Origin: CAYRAV01 sp964422365
GTDB taxonomy: Bacteria > Bacillota > Clostridia > Lachnospirales > Lachnospiraceae
Reading direction: 5' to 3'
DNA length: 64,000 nt
Assembly: GCA_964422365.1 (NCBI GenBank)
Contig: CAYRAV010000006.1
Location: forward strand, 19,221 to 83,220
Made by a program: the position numbers and the translations under genes. The notes below the pieces were generated by a model. The model was not told the DNA's origin. It searched no databases and saw only the letters and a program-made list of their open reading frames with translations. Below are positions 34,983 through 44,561 of this stretch, piece by piece. Within the stretch, counting starts at the first letter, position 1, and each line of letters starts with the position of its first letter.

Positions 34983-35120
34983 GCTTTGCCCTCCTCCTTA
35001 AGAAAGATTATACTTTAAGTTTACTGAACCCTTCTTAATCTTATTGGGAAAAGCGGATTTTTATGACTGGATTTTAGATGTGCCGCTTTGATTTTACTTT
35101 TAAAATGAATCAGAGGACTA

Positions 35121-36506
35121 TCATTTCATTATCTGCTCTTTGGCAATTTCCAGCAAAATATCTTTTTGATTCAACTCCGGATTTTCGAGCACTATTTCCA
35201 ATAAACCATTTAGTACTGTTCCGATTGTTCTTCCTGGTTCATATCCTATCTCTAACAAATCTCTTCCGTTAATCTTTAGCATCTTAAGACTTGTACACTC
35301 TCCTGTTTTTTTTACTTCTTCATACAAAAGCTCTGCATTCTTTATGTTTTCTAATTTCCCTTCTTGTTGATATTTACTTTGTGCTCTTCTGTCTGCCTTT
35401 TGCATGATAAATAGATATGGCATCCACTGGCTGCCAATTTTGTGAATGGCACGGCGCATAGAGTTTCTCTTCAAGTTAAAATGATAATCATGCCATTTGA
35501 TTAAATGGCATACCATTTCTATAGTGTCATTATCGAATCTTAGACGTTTTAATACTTCTTCTGCTCTCTTTGCTCCAATTTCCGGATGCATAATAAAATG
35601 TCCAACTCCATTTTCATCTACCTTTTTTGTTTCTGGCTTTGCAATATCATGCAGGAGTGCCGTCCAGCAAAGAGCATGATATTCTTTCTCTCCCACTTGT
35701 CGTGTCTTTGCTTCTTTTTGCATTTCCTGCAGTGCTCTTACACAGTGGTCTCCTACATTATAACAATGATGGGGGTTGTCCTGATTTGTTTCGAACATGA
35801 TATCGAGTTCCGGTAATACAACTTTTGTAATTCCTGTTTCATAAGCATCCTTTATTTTCTCCGGATAAGGGGAAACCAGTAATTTATCTATCTCTTCACG
35901 GATACGTTCTGCACTGATTTTTCCAATAGTATCTGCTTTTTCCTCAATGGCATTTCTTGTGTTTTCTTCTATGGTAAAACCAAGCTGGCCTGAAAAACGA
36001 ATAGCCCGAAGCATACGAAGCGCATCTTCTGCAAAACGCTCCATGGGATTTCCCACACAGCGAATCACTCCGCGTTCTAAATCCCTTACCCCTTCAAATG
36101 CATCTATGATGCCCTCTTCTTCATTGTATGCCATAGCATTAATGGTAAAATCCCTGCGTTTTAAATCCTCTAATAAATCCGGAGTAAATTCCACACTTTC
36201 GGGATGCCTGCTGTCTTCATATTTTCCATCAATTCGGTAAGTTGTAACTTCAAATCCTTCCTTATCCAGCATAACTGTAACCGTACCATGCTGAATACCA
36301 GTATCTATCGTGCGGTGAAAAATTTCCTTTATCTGATCAGGTTTTGCTGATGTGGTAATGTCCCAATCTTTTGGCTCTCTTCCTAACAAAGCATCCCTGA
36401 CACAGCCGCCTACTGCATATGCTTCATATCCATTGGCATTTAACTGGGTAATAATCATCTTTACTTTTTCAGGTATTTGCAATTTTTGTTGTAACACATT
36501 TCTCAC
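35121..36506 (-). CDS. cca: CCA tRNA nucleotidyltransferase with HD domain
   Basis: 461 residues. The nucleotidyltransferase head has VGGCVRDALLG and DWDITT (catalytic Asp pair), the template region RRDFTINAMAYNEE and an RNA-binding segment (RFAEDALRMLRAIRFSGQLG). The C-terminal HD domain (LLHDIAKPETKKV) is a metal phosphohydrolase module. It adds or repairs CCA ends of tRNA. It is a single gene; the terminator is not obvious. HD-bearing Cca proteins are normal in clostridia. Confidence 0.94.
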   Translation of the reverse strand: MRNVLQQKLQIPEKVKMIITQLNANGYEAYAVGGCVRDALLGREPKDWDITTSAKPDQIKEIFHRTIDTGIQHGTVTVMLDKEGFEVTTYRIDGKYEDSRHPESVEFTPDLLEDLKRRDFTINAMAYNEEEGIIDAFEGVRDLERGVIRCVGNPMERFAEDALRMLRAIRFSGQLGFTIEENTRNAIEEKADTIGKISAERIREEIDKLLVSPYPEKIKDAYETGITKVVLPELDIMFETNQDNPHHCYNVGDHCVRALQEMQKEAKTRQVGEKEYHALCWTALLHDIAKPETKKVDENGVGHFIMHPEIGAKRAEEVLKRLRFDNDTIEMVCHLIKWHDYHFNLKRNSMRRAIHKIGSQWMPYLFIMQKADRRAQSKYQQEGKLENIKNAELLYEEVKKTGECTSLKMLKINGRDLLEIGYEPGRTIGTVLNGLLEIVLENPELNQKDILLEIAKEQIMK

Positions 36507-36550
36507 CTTCTGGTCTAATAATCATTTTTATATTATTTTACGATACCATT

Positions 36551-36866
36551 TCATTTATTGTCAACTAGGAATGTCCTATTGCCATGGTAAACAAATCCTT
36601 CTTTTAAAAATCTTTTCACTACATATTCCATAGATTCTCCAATCTCAATATGTGTCGTTCTAAATCATACATACAAATTACTCTTTGTCTCCAACCATGC
36701 TCTATACGTAAATGAATATATTCTATATCATAATCACACTTTTGTAATTTCTGTAAAAAGCATCTACATTGTCCTCCTCAAAATAAAGTTCTGCATCATG
36801 ACTCCCGAATCAAATGTGCAGGTATTGGGATATGGCTTTCTTTTGCTAATTAATAAATTGTTTCAT
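36551..36866 (-). pseudogene. Decayed glyoxalase/VOC-family gene
   Basis: No intact frame remains, but three frames on the - strand together read as the C-terminal half of a VOC protein. The pieces are HDAELYFEEDNVDAFYR, then DIEYIHLRIEHGWRQRVICM with YDLERH, then IEIGESMEYVVKRFLKEGF up to a TGA at 36551. Several in-frame stops and at least two single-base shifts separate them. An ATG at 36866 still has AGAGGTG upstream, but the frame stops after six codons. This explains the 475-bp gap between cca and the FN3 gene. Confidence 0.65.
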
Positions 36867-36909
36867 ACAAACACCTCTTAATATTTTATAATATCATAAC
36901 AATAAAACA

Positions 36910-36933
36910 GCCAGCAGGCAAATACCTACTGGC
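36910..36933 (-). terminator. Terminator of the second FN3 gene
   Basis: GCCAGCAGG pairs with CCTACTGGC around CAAATA. On the - strand TGTTTTATTG follows. Confidence 0.65.
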
Positions 36934-36981
36934 AAAATTATAATTAACAACCTAGTTTATATATTCTTTATCCTTATCAGA

Positions 36982-37968
36982 CTAAAGTCCTCCCTTATAT
37001 GTAAATCCGGTTTGCCACATATAATTTGATCCAGATTTGCTGGTTCCATTAGCTGTCTTTACCTTAGAAATAACATATACATAGTATGTACCTTTGATTT
37101 TCTTACCTTTAAATTTGTTAATAGCAACACTTGTAGTCTTTTTTCCTACTGATTTTACTTTTTTAAAGTTTTTCCTTATATTATTTTTGGATACATACAC
37201 ATCATACCCTGTTGCTCCCTGCTGTTTATACCAGCTAATTTTAAGCTGATTTACAGATTTCTTATTCTTCTTTACAGCCACACTCTTCACCTGCGGCTGT
37301 CTAAATACATAAATCGTTTTCCATGAACTATAATAGGTCTTTGCATTTAACTTCTGGTATGCACGAACCATAAACTGATATACATTATTATTATTTACGG
37401 AAAAATCTAAAGATAAATCCTTTGTCGTTCCCTTTTTTATTACTTTACCATTAGAATTTTTCCATCTATATTCATATCCGTCTGCTGCTTGTTGCTTGTC
37501 CCATGATATAATTGCATTTCCTGCCCCAGAATAATAGTTGTTTGTCTTCACACCTTTCATTGCAGATACTTTTGTCTTTGCATTATCACAATGTCCATAA
37601 ATTGCATTATCTCCATCTGCATTGCTTGGTGTTACACGAATGTTATATATACAACCACTTTTTAATCCACTGATAGTATATGTAGTCTTTGTTGTAAAAC
37701 CTGCAACAACAAAATCTGAGTTTTCCCCAAAAACATCACTGTAAGAAACTTCATAGCTGTCTGCATTTGCATCACCTTGCCAGCTAATTGTAATCGTGCT
37801 GTCTGTGAAATCCGTCTGTTCCACATTAGACACTTCCAACAAGTTAGCAGATGCTGCAGTTGCAGTGTTTCCCGTAAACGCTTTGATTGCTCCTGTCTTC
37901 ATTCCAACTGGCACTACTATAACAGCTGCCATTGTAAGGCTAATCGCCTTTTTTAATAATTTATTCAT
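36982..37968 (-). CDS. Secreted fibronectin type III repeat protein
   Basis: 328 residues. A signal peptide (AISLTMAAVIVVPVGMKTGA) is followed by three FN3-type units: TITISWQGDANADSYEVSYS, GNAIISWDKQQAADGYEYRW and QLKISWYKQQGATGYDVYVS. The last is Lys-rich and similar in design to the end of the FN3 protein at 9685-10893, including KFKGKKI versus KFNGKKL. There is no wall anchor or catalytic domain. It is probably an extracellular adhesive or structural protein. The gene stands alone with its own terminator. Confidence 0.8.
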   Translation of the reverse strand: MNKLLKKAISLTMAAVIVVPVGMKTGAIKAFTGNTATAASANLLEVSNVEQTDFTDSTITISWQGDANADSYEVSYSDVFGENSDFVVAGFTTKTTYTISGLKSGCIYNIRVTPSNADGDNAIYGHCDNAKTKVSAMKGVKTNNYYSGAGNAIISWDKQQAADGYEYRWKNSNGKVIKKGTTKDLSLDFSVNNNNVYQFMVRAYQKLNAKTYYSSWKTIYVFRQPQVKSVAVKKNKKSVNQLKISWYKQQGATGYDVYVSKNNIRKNFKKVKSVGKKTTSVAINKFKGKKIKGTYYVYVISKVKTANGTSKSGSNYMWQTGFTYKGGL

Positions 37969-38059
37969 TTGTTTTCCCCATTTCTTTTTTAACCATTAGT
38001 TTTAGTATTTTCATTATAAAACATGTTTATATTGTATGTCAAGTCCCTCTCTTCTCTTG

Positions 38060-38761
38060 TTATTCAGCCTCTATCTGCTTAACCTCACAATTTGACAGAT
38101 AGATTGTTTTCCTAACATAATCCTTTACTTCCTCTACTGTAGTACCACTAAACTGGTCATCCATAATAAAGGCACCATTAGCATTTGTAATGCCATTCTC
38201 ATTTGTTACAAATGTTATCATTACAGGAAATCCGCTTTCATAAGTATAAATATATATTGCATTCTCATCAACCTTATCACTTAAAAATGAAGTTTCTACA
38301 GAATATATAGATGAAACAGCAACATTTGTTGATCCACTTCTCGCATTTATTAGAGTTACTATATTGGTAATGACTTTTTTATTCAGATATTCTTTTAATT
38401 TGTTTGACAAATTTTCTGAATTAATATTGTTCATTGCCATTACTTGACTGAATGAATCTTCTGTTAGTGTAATCTGATATGCCGCCTTTGGTGTACTGTA
38501 ATCACCATTTTGGATTGTGCTGACTGCATCGCTGATTTCTGTAGAACTGTTTAGAGCCTCCCTATATTCTTCATTCCTAATCATCTCATCTAACAACGAC
38601 ACAACCTCAAGACCATGCTCATAAAGAGATTTATCCTCTGAACCAGCCTTATAAACTGGTTGGTTATTAGAATCATTCTTTGCAGTACAAGAGCATAACA
38701 CTAGTGACAACATCAATAAAATGCTTGCTGCTACTCTTTTTTTACTTATTTGTCTTTTCAT
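38060..38761 (-). CDS. Lipoprotein of unknown function
   Basis: 233 residues. The signal peptide ends in a plausible lipobox (LVLCSC). The mature part (SLYEHGLEVVSLLDEMIRNE, then YLNKKVITNIVTLINARSGS, then TIYLSNCEVKQIE) is mixed alpha/beta with no motif that was recognised. Expected on the outer membrane face. It lies 91 bp upstream of the FN3 gene on the same strand and could share its transcript. Confidence 0.6.
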   Translation of the reverse strand: MKRQISKKRVAASILLMLSLVLCSCTAKNDSNNQPVYKAGSEDKSLYEHGLEVVSLLDEMIRNEEYREALNSSTEISDAVSTIQNGDYSTPKAAYQITLTEDSFSQVMAMNNINSENLSNKLKEYLNKKVITNIVTLINARSGSTNVAVSSIYSVETSFLSDKVDENAIYIYTYESGFPVMITFVTNENGITNANGAFIMDDQFSGTTVEEVKDYVRKTIYLSNCEVKQIEAE

Positions 38762-39338
38762 TCTCTCTACCTCTCCTTCTTCTTATGCATGTACATGAAA
38801 ACGTGTCTGAAAATTAAAAGTTGCAAAAAAATACCAAAAATATTCGTGCAATAATGAAATAGAAAATATAGGAACCTCTCAACTATTCTATGAAAGCAAG
38901 TTAGATTTTCACATAATCTATGCATTTTTTGTATGTTTCATATTCTCCATTATTTTCTGAAATATATGACTTCCCAATATAATACATTCGCTGACACAAG
39001 TCACTATACATATATTTCCTATCATCTGTTACAATTGTAAATATCACTATTATTTTAGTAATCTATATCTATTGAACCTATTTTACCAAACTCACTAAAA
39101 AAATGCAAACTTATATTATACAAATAAAATAGTCTGATAACGGTATTCTCATTATCCACTCCCCCTTTACTTTCCATAAAAAATGCGCCTTGGTTACTCA
39201 CAACCAGGCGCATCTGCCATCTTTGATTTGACTAATTGGCTTCCATCAAAAGCCCTCCAGTGACATCACTTATTTCTATATTTTAGAACATGCACATTTT
39301 GATATAATTTTACAAATCTGCCAACAGGCATTTTAGCA
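38762..39338. other. Intergenic region, mostly unexplained
   Basis: About 577 bp. It holds the proS terminator (39183-39213) and a possible degenerate family A end near 38803 (AACGTGTCTGAAAATT). On the - strand, 38901-39047 keeps an open frame ending YYIGKSYISENNGEYETYKK, which looks protein-like but lacks a start signal. It may be the tail of a dead gene. Confidence 0.4.
39183..39213 (-). terminator. Terminator of proS
   Basis: On the - strand ATGCGCCTGGTT pairs with AACCAAGGCGCAT (one bulge), followed by TTTTTTATGG. It is about 125 bases past the proS stop. Confidence 0.75.
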
Positions 39339-40775
39339 TTAATATGCCTTAGCCCAATAAACCATTGTTTTTGCCGGCTTTCCACAACATACACAAACCT
39401 CTCCAACCTTTTCCTGCTCAAATGGCATACAGCGTGAAGTTGCACCAGTTACCTCTTTTATCTTATTTTCACAGACCACATCTCCACACCACATTGCCTT
39501 CACAAATCCCTGTTTTTCATCAATAATCTTTTTAAATTCATCAAAATCTGAAGCCACATGTGTGTTCGCATCCCTGTGGGCTCTTGCCCTTTCAAGCATA
39601 TTCTTCTGCATCTGATCCATTGTTTCCTGGATTTTTGTTTCTAATTCGTCTAAACTTACAAAGATTTTTTCTCTTGTATCCCTTCTTACCAAAACACACT
39701 GATTCTTTTCGATATCTTTAGGACCGATTTCTAAACGAAGCGGAATCCCTCTCATTTCCTGTTCACTGAATTTCCATCCCGGACTCTTATCAGAATCATC
39801 CACTTTTACAGTAAAACTACCCGATAATTGTTCTCTTAACGCATATGCTTTTTCCAGCACACCTTCCTTTTTCTGCATAATTGGCACAATCATAATCTGT
39901 GTAGGTGCAATTTTCGGAGGTAATACCAAGCCTGAATTGTCACCATGTACCATAATAATTGCACCAATAATTCTTGTGGTCATTCCCCATGAAGTCTGAT
40001 GCACATATTGTAATTTATTTTCCTTATCTGTATACTGGATATGAAATGCATGCGCAAAACCATCTCCAAAGTTGTGGCTTGTACCTGACTGTAATGCTCT
40101 TCCATCATGCATTAATGCTTCAATTGTATATGTTGCATTTGCCCCTGCAAATTTTTCCTTCTCTGTCTTCTTTCCCTTAATCATCGGAATGGCTAATACA
40201 TTTTCGCAGAAATCTGCATACATGTTAAGCATCTGCACTGTTCTTTCTTCTGCTTCCTCTGCCGTTGCATGTGCGGTATGCCCTTCCTGCCATAAAAATT
40301 CCATTGTACGCAAAAATGGTCTTGTTGTCTTTTCCCAACGCACTACGGAACACCACTGATTATAAACTTTAGGCAGATCTCTGTAGGATTCCACAATTTT
40401 TGAATATAAATCACAGAATAGTGTTTCTGAAGTTGGTCTGACACAAAGTTTTTCTTGTAATGGCTCTAGTCCTCCTTGTGTTACCCATGCTACTTCCGGT
40501 GCAAAACCTTCTACATGGTCTTTTTCCTTTTCTAATAGACTTTCCGGAATAAACATTGGCATATATACATTTTCCACACCTGTTTCCTTAAAACGTGCAT
40601 CTAACTGTTTCTGAATATTTTCCCATATAGCATAACCACCCGGAAGAAAAATAGTACATCCTCTTACACCTGAATAGTCAATCAATTCCGCTTTTCTTAC
40701 AACATCTGTATACCATTGTGCAAAGTTTTCCTCCATAGATGTGATGGATTCTACTAATTTTTTTTCATTTCCCAC
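39339..40775 (-). CDS. proS: Prolyl-tRNA synthetase, archaeal/eukaryotic type
   Basis: 478 residues, the short form without the editing insertion of standard bacterial ProRS. N-terminal NFAQWYTDVVRKAEL, class II motif 2 near VRWEKTTRPFLRTMEFLWQE and motif 3 near GIPLRLEIGPKDIEKNQ. The C-terminal zinc domain (CVCCGKPA) ends in the characteristic Tyr. It charges tRNA-Pro. AAAGGAG precedes the ATG. A weak - strand promoter (TTTCTT, 17 bp, TATAAT at about 40.97 kb) would give a 200-nt leader, but no T-box signature (AGGGUGG-type) was found in it. Confidence 0.95.
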   Translation of the reverse strand: MGNEKKLVESITSMEENFAQWYTDVVRKAELIDYSGVRGCTIFLPGGYAIWENIQKQLDARFKETGVENVYMPMFIPESLLEKEKDHVEGFAPEVAWVTQGGLEPLQEKLCVRPTSETLFCDLYSKIVESYRDLPKVYNQWCSVVRWEKTTRPFLRTMEFLWQEGHTAHATAEEAEERTVQMLNMYADFCENVLAIPMIKGKKTEKEKFAGANATYTIEALMHDGRALQSGTSHNFGDGFAHAFHIQYTDKENKLQYVHQTSWGMTTRIIGAIIMVHGDNSGLVLPPKIAPTQIMIVPIMQKKEGVLEKAYALREQLSGSFTVKVDDSDKSPGWKFSEQEMRGIPLRLEIGPKDIEKNQCVLVRRDTREKIFVSLDELETKIQETMDQMQKNMLERARAHRDANTHVASDFDEFKKIIDEKQGFVKAMWCGDVVCENKIKEVTGATSRCMPFEQEKVGEVCVCCGKPAKTMVYWAKAY

Positions 40776-41032
40776 CGTTTTATTCTCCTTTCATCCTTTT
40801 CAATATTAAGCATTTGCGAAACTCTATTTACTTTGTGAGTATTTGTACAACCTGCACCAACACAAGGCATGTTTGCACTACCTGACACCCGCAATGGTAC
40901 ATAATGTACTAAAACACAGCACATTGCCCACAATCTGCACAATCTTCTTCATTTAATATGTCAATCTTTGCTATTATATCATTATTTATAAAAAAAAGAA
41001 AGACTTTGTACAAGAACTTCACAGGAAATGGT

Positions 41033-41070
41033 AACAGTTCAGCCATGCAGAAACAATTGTAGAATATGTT
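41033..41070. repeat. Family B repeat fragment
   Basis: GGTAACAGTTCAGCCATGCA then GAAACAATTGTAGAATATG is one clean end of the family B repeat. The partner end is not visible. Confidence 0.5.
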
Positions 41071-41108
41071 CCAAATAATAAATTGCGAATATTCTGACAA
41101 ATGAAACA

Positions 41109-41151
41109 AAGCGTGTCTAAAAATTGTTTGCTGCAATTTTCAAACACGCTC
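41109..41151. repeat. Family A element reduced to its two ends
   Basis: A 43-bp hairpin: AGCGTGT, CTA, AAAATTG, loop, CAATTTT, CAA, ACACGCT, then C and TA. The middle of the element is deleted, leaving the inverted ends only. Confidence 0.6.
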
Positions 41152-41220
41152 TAAGCCAAAATAGGCTTTCTGCTTTATTGTTCTCTTCAAATTTAATGGA
41201 ATTATCTCTATTTTTATTCT

Positions 41221-42951
41221 TTATAGTTTAAATATCTTCATATTTTCTTCTAACTGTTCTGCTACTTCTTTTAAGTTGTCTGCATTGCTTGTAATATCAG
41301 TGATACGTTTTCCAACTTCACTGACAGATGCGGCTGTTTCCTCTGTTGTAGCAGAATTTTCCTGTGAAATAGCGGTTAAATTCTGTACCACATCTACAAC
41401 ATTTTCTCTAGCAGTATCCATCTTCTTTGCTTCAGCTGTAATATTTTTAATGCTGCTGTTCGAATATCCAATTTCTTCACTAACCTCACCAAAGATTTTT
41501 CCTGTTTTTTCTACTTTTTCGTTTTGCTGTTCCATAATATTTTTCACTTCATCCATTGTTTCTACTGCCTTTTCAGAATCTGTTATCAAGGAAGTGATAA
41601 TACTTTCTATTCGTTGTGCAGACTCATTTGACTGTTCTGCCAATTTTTGTATCTGGGCTGCAACTACAGCGAATCCCTTTCCGTTTTCTCCTGCTCTTGC
41701 AGCTTCAATCGATGCATTTAATGATAACAGATTTGTTTCCTCTGCAATAGCTGTAATTAAGTTGGTTGCTTCTTTGATTTTGACAGCAGACTGATTTGTT
41801 GTATTAGTTTGCTCATAAATCGTTTCAATAGAGCTTCTTGCCTGTTTATTGATATTGTCCAGCTGCTGTAAAGTATTATCCGCTTCATCACTTGCTTTCT
41901 TCATTCTCTCTATATTTTTCGTAAGTTTCTCTAAGTTTCTAGTAGTATTTCCTATCATATCTCCAATTGCAACAATATTTTCTGTGGCAGTTTGAGTTTC
42001 CACTGCCTGAGCATTTGCACTTTCTGCAATATCCTGTACTGCCTGTTCTATCTGGGCAACCGTAGAACTTACTACAATTGTGCTATCGTTCATTTTTTCT
42101 GCTGCCTCATTTAATGTCATACTTTGATGCTGGAAATTTTCTGCTATATACATTAATCTTTCACGCACTGAACCAATTGCCCTGCTAATTCTTCCGATCT
42201 CATCTTTTCTGTTTTCCAAGTTTTTCTGTTCTGGATTCTCTGTGAAATCTAATTCTTCTATTCTTTGTATACTACTGCTTAGTTTTAATAGAGGTGCCAT
42301 AAGCAGCTTAATAATAACAAAGCCTATTATACATACAATCACCGCTGAAATAATACTGCTAAATATAGTTCTTTTTAAAACAACATGCACTACCCCCATT
42401 GTATCTTTCTCATCAGCAGTTACAACCATAATAAAATTTCCCTGTTTACCCACATAATATGCTGCATATTTATTTTGTCCTTTATACTTATATGTAACTT
42501 CTTCCGGTTCTGGAATAGTCCCGCCTTTTAATTTCTCTACTACACCACTGATTACCTCATTTTCTACAGGCTGTCCTATTTTCTCTTCTGTAGGATGATA
42601 TAGCATTGTTCCATCTGCTCCTACAATGTATATATATCCACTTTCATAACTTCTTAACTTAACATCCCCATACCGCTGACTAAAAAATTCCTTGTTCGAG
42701 AATACTTGTTCAATGCCACCATTTTCATTAGAACTTACGATTCCATCCAATTCTCTTCCATAGGCAATCATCAGATCATAAATTGCATTTTCTGATAGTA
42801 CTGTAACATTACTTCTTATAGTTGGAACAATGGTGCATATGATACAAATTGTTACTATCGCTACTGTTAATAACACCACTCCTATTACTTTGGTGCTGGT
42901 TGATTGTAACACTCCTACATCTCTTGCTTTTTTTACATCTGTTGTTTTCAT
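41221..42951 (-). CDS. Methyl-accepting chemotaxis protein with Cache sensor
   Basis: 576 residues. Membrane helix (VIGVVLLTVAIVTICIICTIV), a Cache-type outer sensor (SYESGYIYIVGADGTMLYHP then KIGQPV), a second helix (IISAVIVCIIGFVIIKLLMA), a HAMP domain and a cytoplasmic coiled coil. The signalling tip has IAEETNLLSLNASIEAARAG. The methylation helices end near KIFKL. The start at 42951 follows GGGGG by seven bases; a longer frame from 42996 lacks a site. Its sensor differs from the other chemoreceptor in the window, so the ligands probably differ. Confidence 0.93.
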   Translation of the reverse strand: MKTTDVKKARDVGVLQSTSTKVIGVVLLTVAIVTICIICTIVPTIRSNVTVLSENAIYDLMIAYGRELDGIVSSNENGGIEQVFSNKEFFSQRYGDVKLRSYESGYIYIVGADGTMLYHPTEEKIGQPVENEVISGVVEKLKGGTIPEPEEVTYKYKGQNKYAAYYVGKQGNFIMVVTADEKDTMGVVHVVLKRTIFSSIISAVIVCIIGFVIIKLLMAPLLKLSSSIQRIEELDFTENPEQKNLENRKDEIGRISRAIGSVRERLMYIAENFQHQSMTLNEAAEKMNDSTIVVSSTVAQIEQAVQDIAESANAQAVETQTATENIVAIGDMIGNTTRNLEKLTKNIERMKKASDEADNTLQQLDNINKQARSSIETIYEQTNTTNQSAVKIKEATNLITAIAEETNLLSLNASIEAARAGENGKGFAVVAAQIQKLAEQSNESAQRIESIITSLITDSEKAVETMDEVKNIMEQQNEKVEKTGKIFGEVSEEIGYSNSSIKNITAEAKKMDTARENVVDVVQNLTAISQENSATTEETAASVSEVGKRITDITSNADNLKEVAEQLEENMKIFKL

Positions 42952-43198
42952 TGCGTTTCCCCCATTCACATCACTTTTTAAGAAAATGGCTATCATACAT
43001 TTTGTTGTGACAGATTACATTCTGATTTTGTGTAATTTTTCATTTTCTCATGTGAATAATTATATCATATCCCCCTATCTTTTTCAAGTTTCACGAAATA
43101 CTTTGTAATTTTTATATATTTTTAGTACAATTGCACAATTATTTTTTTAGAAAATTTAATCCTTCTAAAACAACCATTCCTCCAAATAGGCTCTATAT

Positions 43199-44260
43199 TT
43201 ATTCTTGTATTGCTTTTTTCTCTCCTATTTCTGTCCATAATGTTTTTAATATCACAACTGCAACCGGTCCTAATATCACACCTAATATTCCAAACAAACG
43301 GATTCCCATATAAATGGCACCTAATGTCATAAGAGGGTTAATCCCTATTCCATTTCCCAGCAATTTCGGCTCTAATACCTGTCTGATACACTGGCATAAC
43401 AGATAGACAAGCAGCAATATAATTGCTCCCGTTAAATCCCTGCCAAGCAGCTTTACCAATGACCAAGGCACGAGAATCAGTCCGCTTCCCAATATCGGAA
43501 ATGCATCAAATACAGCAATCCCAATGCCAAATAAAAGTGCATACTCATTTTTTATCAGGTATAATCCAACTGTACATAAGCCGCCTATTAGCAAAATTAA
43601 TATTCCCTGTGTTTTTAAATATGCAATACCTGCTTTTGATAAAGGTTTCCCAAGCATATGAATCTCCTTATAAAAGATAGATTGTTCATAGGCTCGTTCA
43701 TAATATTCCTTATCTTTCAACAACATATATACAAAAATCAGCATAATTCCCATTGTCCCAAAAAGACCTGCCATATTCTTTAATGCTTCCCATGTTCCAG
43801 TTGTTAGATTTCCCAGTATTTTGTTCTGCATCTGGTCTGCTGAATTGATAATTTTTAAATATGCAGTATCCCATGAGGTACCTTGTTTTATATTCAGTAA
43901 TCCATCACAACATTGACAAATATACTGCATTTTTTCATATGCCATTACTTGATATTTGGGCATTGCTTTCACAAACTGTCCTGTTTGTGAAAGTAATACT
44001 TTTCCAAGACAGCACACAATACAACCCATAATGACAACAAAAAGAAGCAACGGCAGCAATGCAGCTATACTTTTGGGAAATTTCCACCTATTGACAAGAA
44101 AATCCATACAGGGCTCTAATAGCTTCGCAATAAAATAGGCACAAAAAAAAGGAAGAACATATGGCAGCAAATAGCGGAATACTATATAAATAATAATTAC
44201 TCCTGCAATTAAAATAATTGCTTTTTTCTGTTTTTCCTTTTTTTCATATCCTATCATCAT
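43199..44260 (-). CDS. AI-2E/YtvI-type permease, probable sporulation membrane protein
   Basis: 353 residues, about eight membrane helices in the PerM/AI-2E exporter fold. Hallmarks: FAYF-like CAYFIAKLLEPCMDFL, AVFDAFPILGSGLILVPWSL and the end VLEPKLLGNGIGINPLMTL. Firmicutes members of this length are often annotated as sporulation protein YtvI, and the gene is in a genome with bofA and cotS. What it moves is unknown. The start at 44260 has GGTGG six bases upstream; a longer frame from 44326 lacks a site. Confidence 0.8.
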   Translation of the reverse strand: MMIGYEKKEKQKKAIILIAGVIIIYIVFRYLLPYVLPFFCAYFIAKLLEPCMDFLVNRWKFPKSIAALLPLLLFVVIMGCIVCCLGKVLLSQTGQFVKAMPKYQVMAYEKMQYICQCCDGLLNIKQGTSWDTAYLKIINSADQMQNKILGNLTTGTWEALKNMAGLFGTMGIMLIFVYMLLKDKEYYERAYEQSIFYKEIHMLGKPLSKAGIAYLKTQGILILLIGGLCTVGLYLIKNEYALLFGIGIAVFDAFPILGSGLILVPWSLVKLLGRDLTGAIILLLVYLLCQCIRQVLEPKLLGNGIGINPLMTLGAIYMGIRLFGILGVILGPVAVVILKTLWTEIGEKKAIQE

Positions 44261-44561
44261 GTGTGCCACCAACCTTATCTTAGTCTCAATGTATTCAACA
44301 ACTGCAAACCTGAAACCGAAATGCAAACAAACTATTACAGTTCATCCATACACTTAATCCGCAATGTATGTGAAAACAATATTATTTCACAGCACGTTCT
44401 AAAATTATTATAAGACCATTGATAAATTGTATGCGGAAATTTTATAATTTCCATAAAATCACACTTTATTATAATTTAACCAGGTTCATATTGATGCCTT
44501 ATCTTCTAGAGCACCTCCATTATGGCATAAAGTGCCAATATATGCACACATTCATAATCAG
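44261..44561. other. Intergenic region with degenerate family A and B repeat ends
   Basis: About 300 bp with no gene. ATTACAGTTCATCCATACAC at about 44333 resembles a family B end. CAGCACGTTCTAAAATTATT at about 44391 resembles a family A left end. Confidence 0.4.

Larger units (their letters stand above)
40776..41220. other. proS leader with Cys-rich remnant and repeats
   Basis: About 445 bp. On the - strand the end of an open frame reads LNEEDCADCGQCAVF before a stop near 40909. Its upstream part runs into a family B fragment (41033-41070). A family A miniature lies at 41109-41151. It may be the truncated end of a small metal-binding protein gene. Confidence 0.35.

Noticed and set aside
38901..39047. 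48-codon - strand frame with protein-like sequence
   Set aside because: It begins at GTG without a ribosome site, and upstream codons are interrupted by stops. It is kept only as a note in the intergenic entry.
40754..40942. 62-codon - strand frame in the proS leader
   Set aside because: No ribosome site, composition unlike neighbouring genes, and it overlaps the proS start.
40776..40975. T-box riboswitch ahead of proS
   Set aside because: The 200-nt leader lacks the conserved AGGGUGG-type antiterminator sequence and a terminator hairpin.
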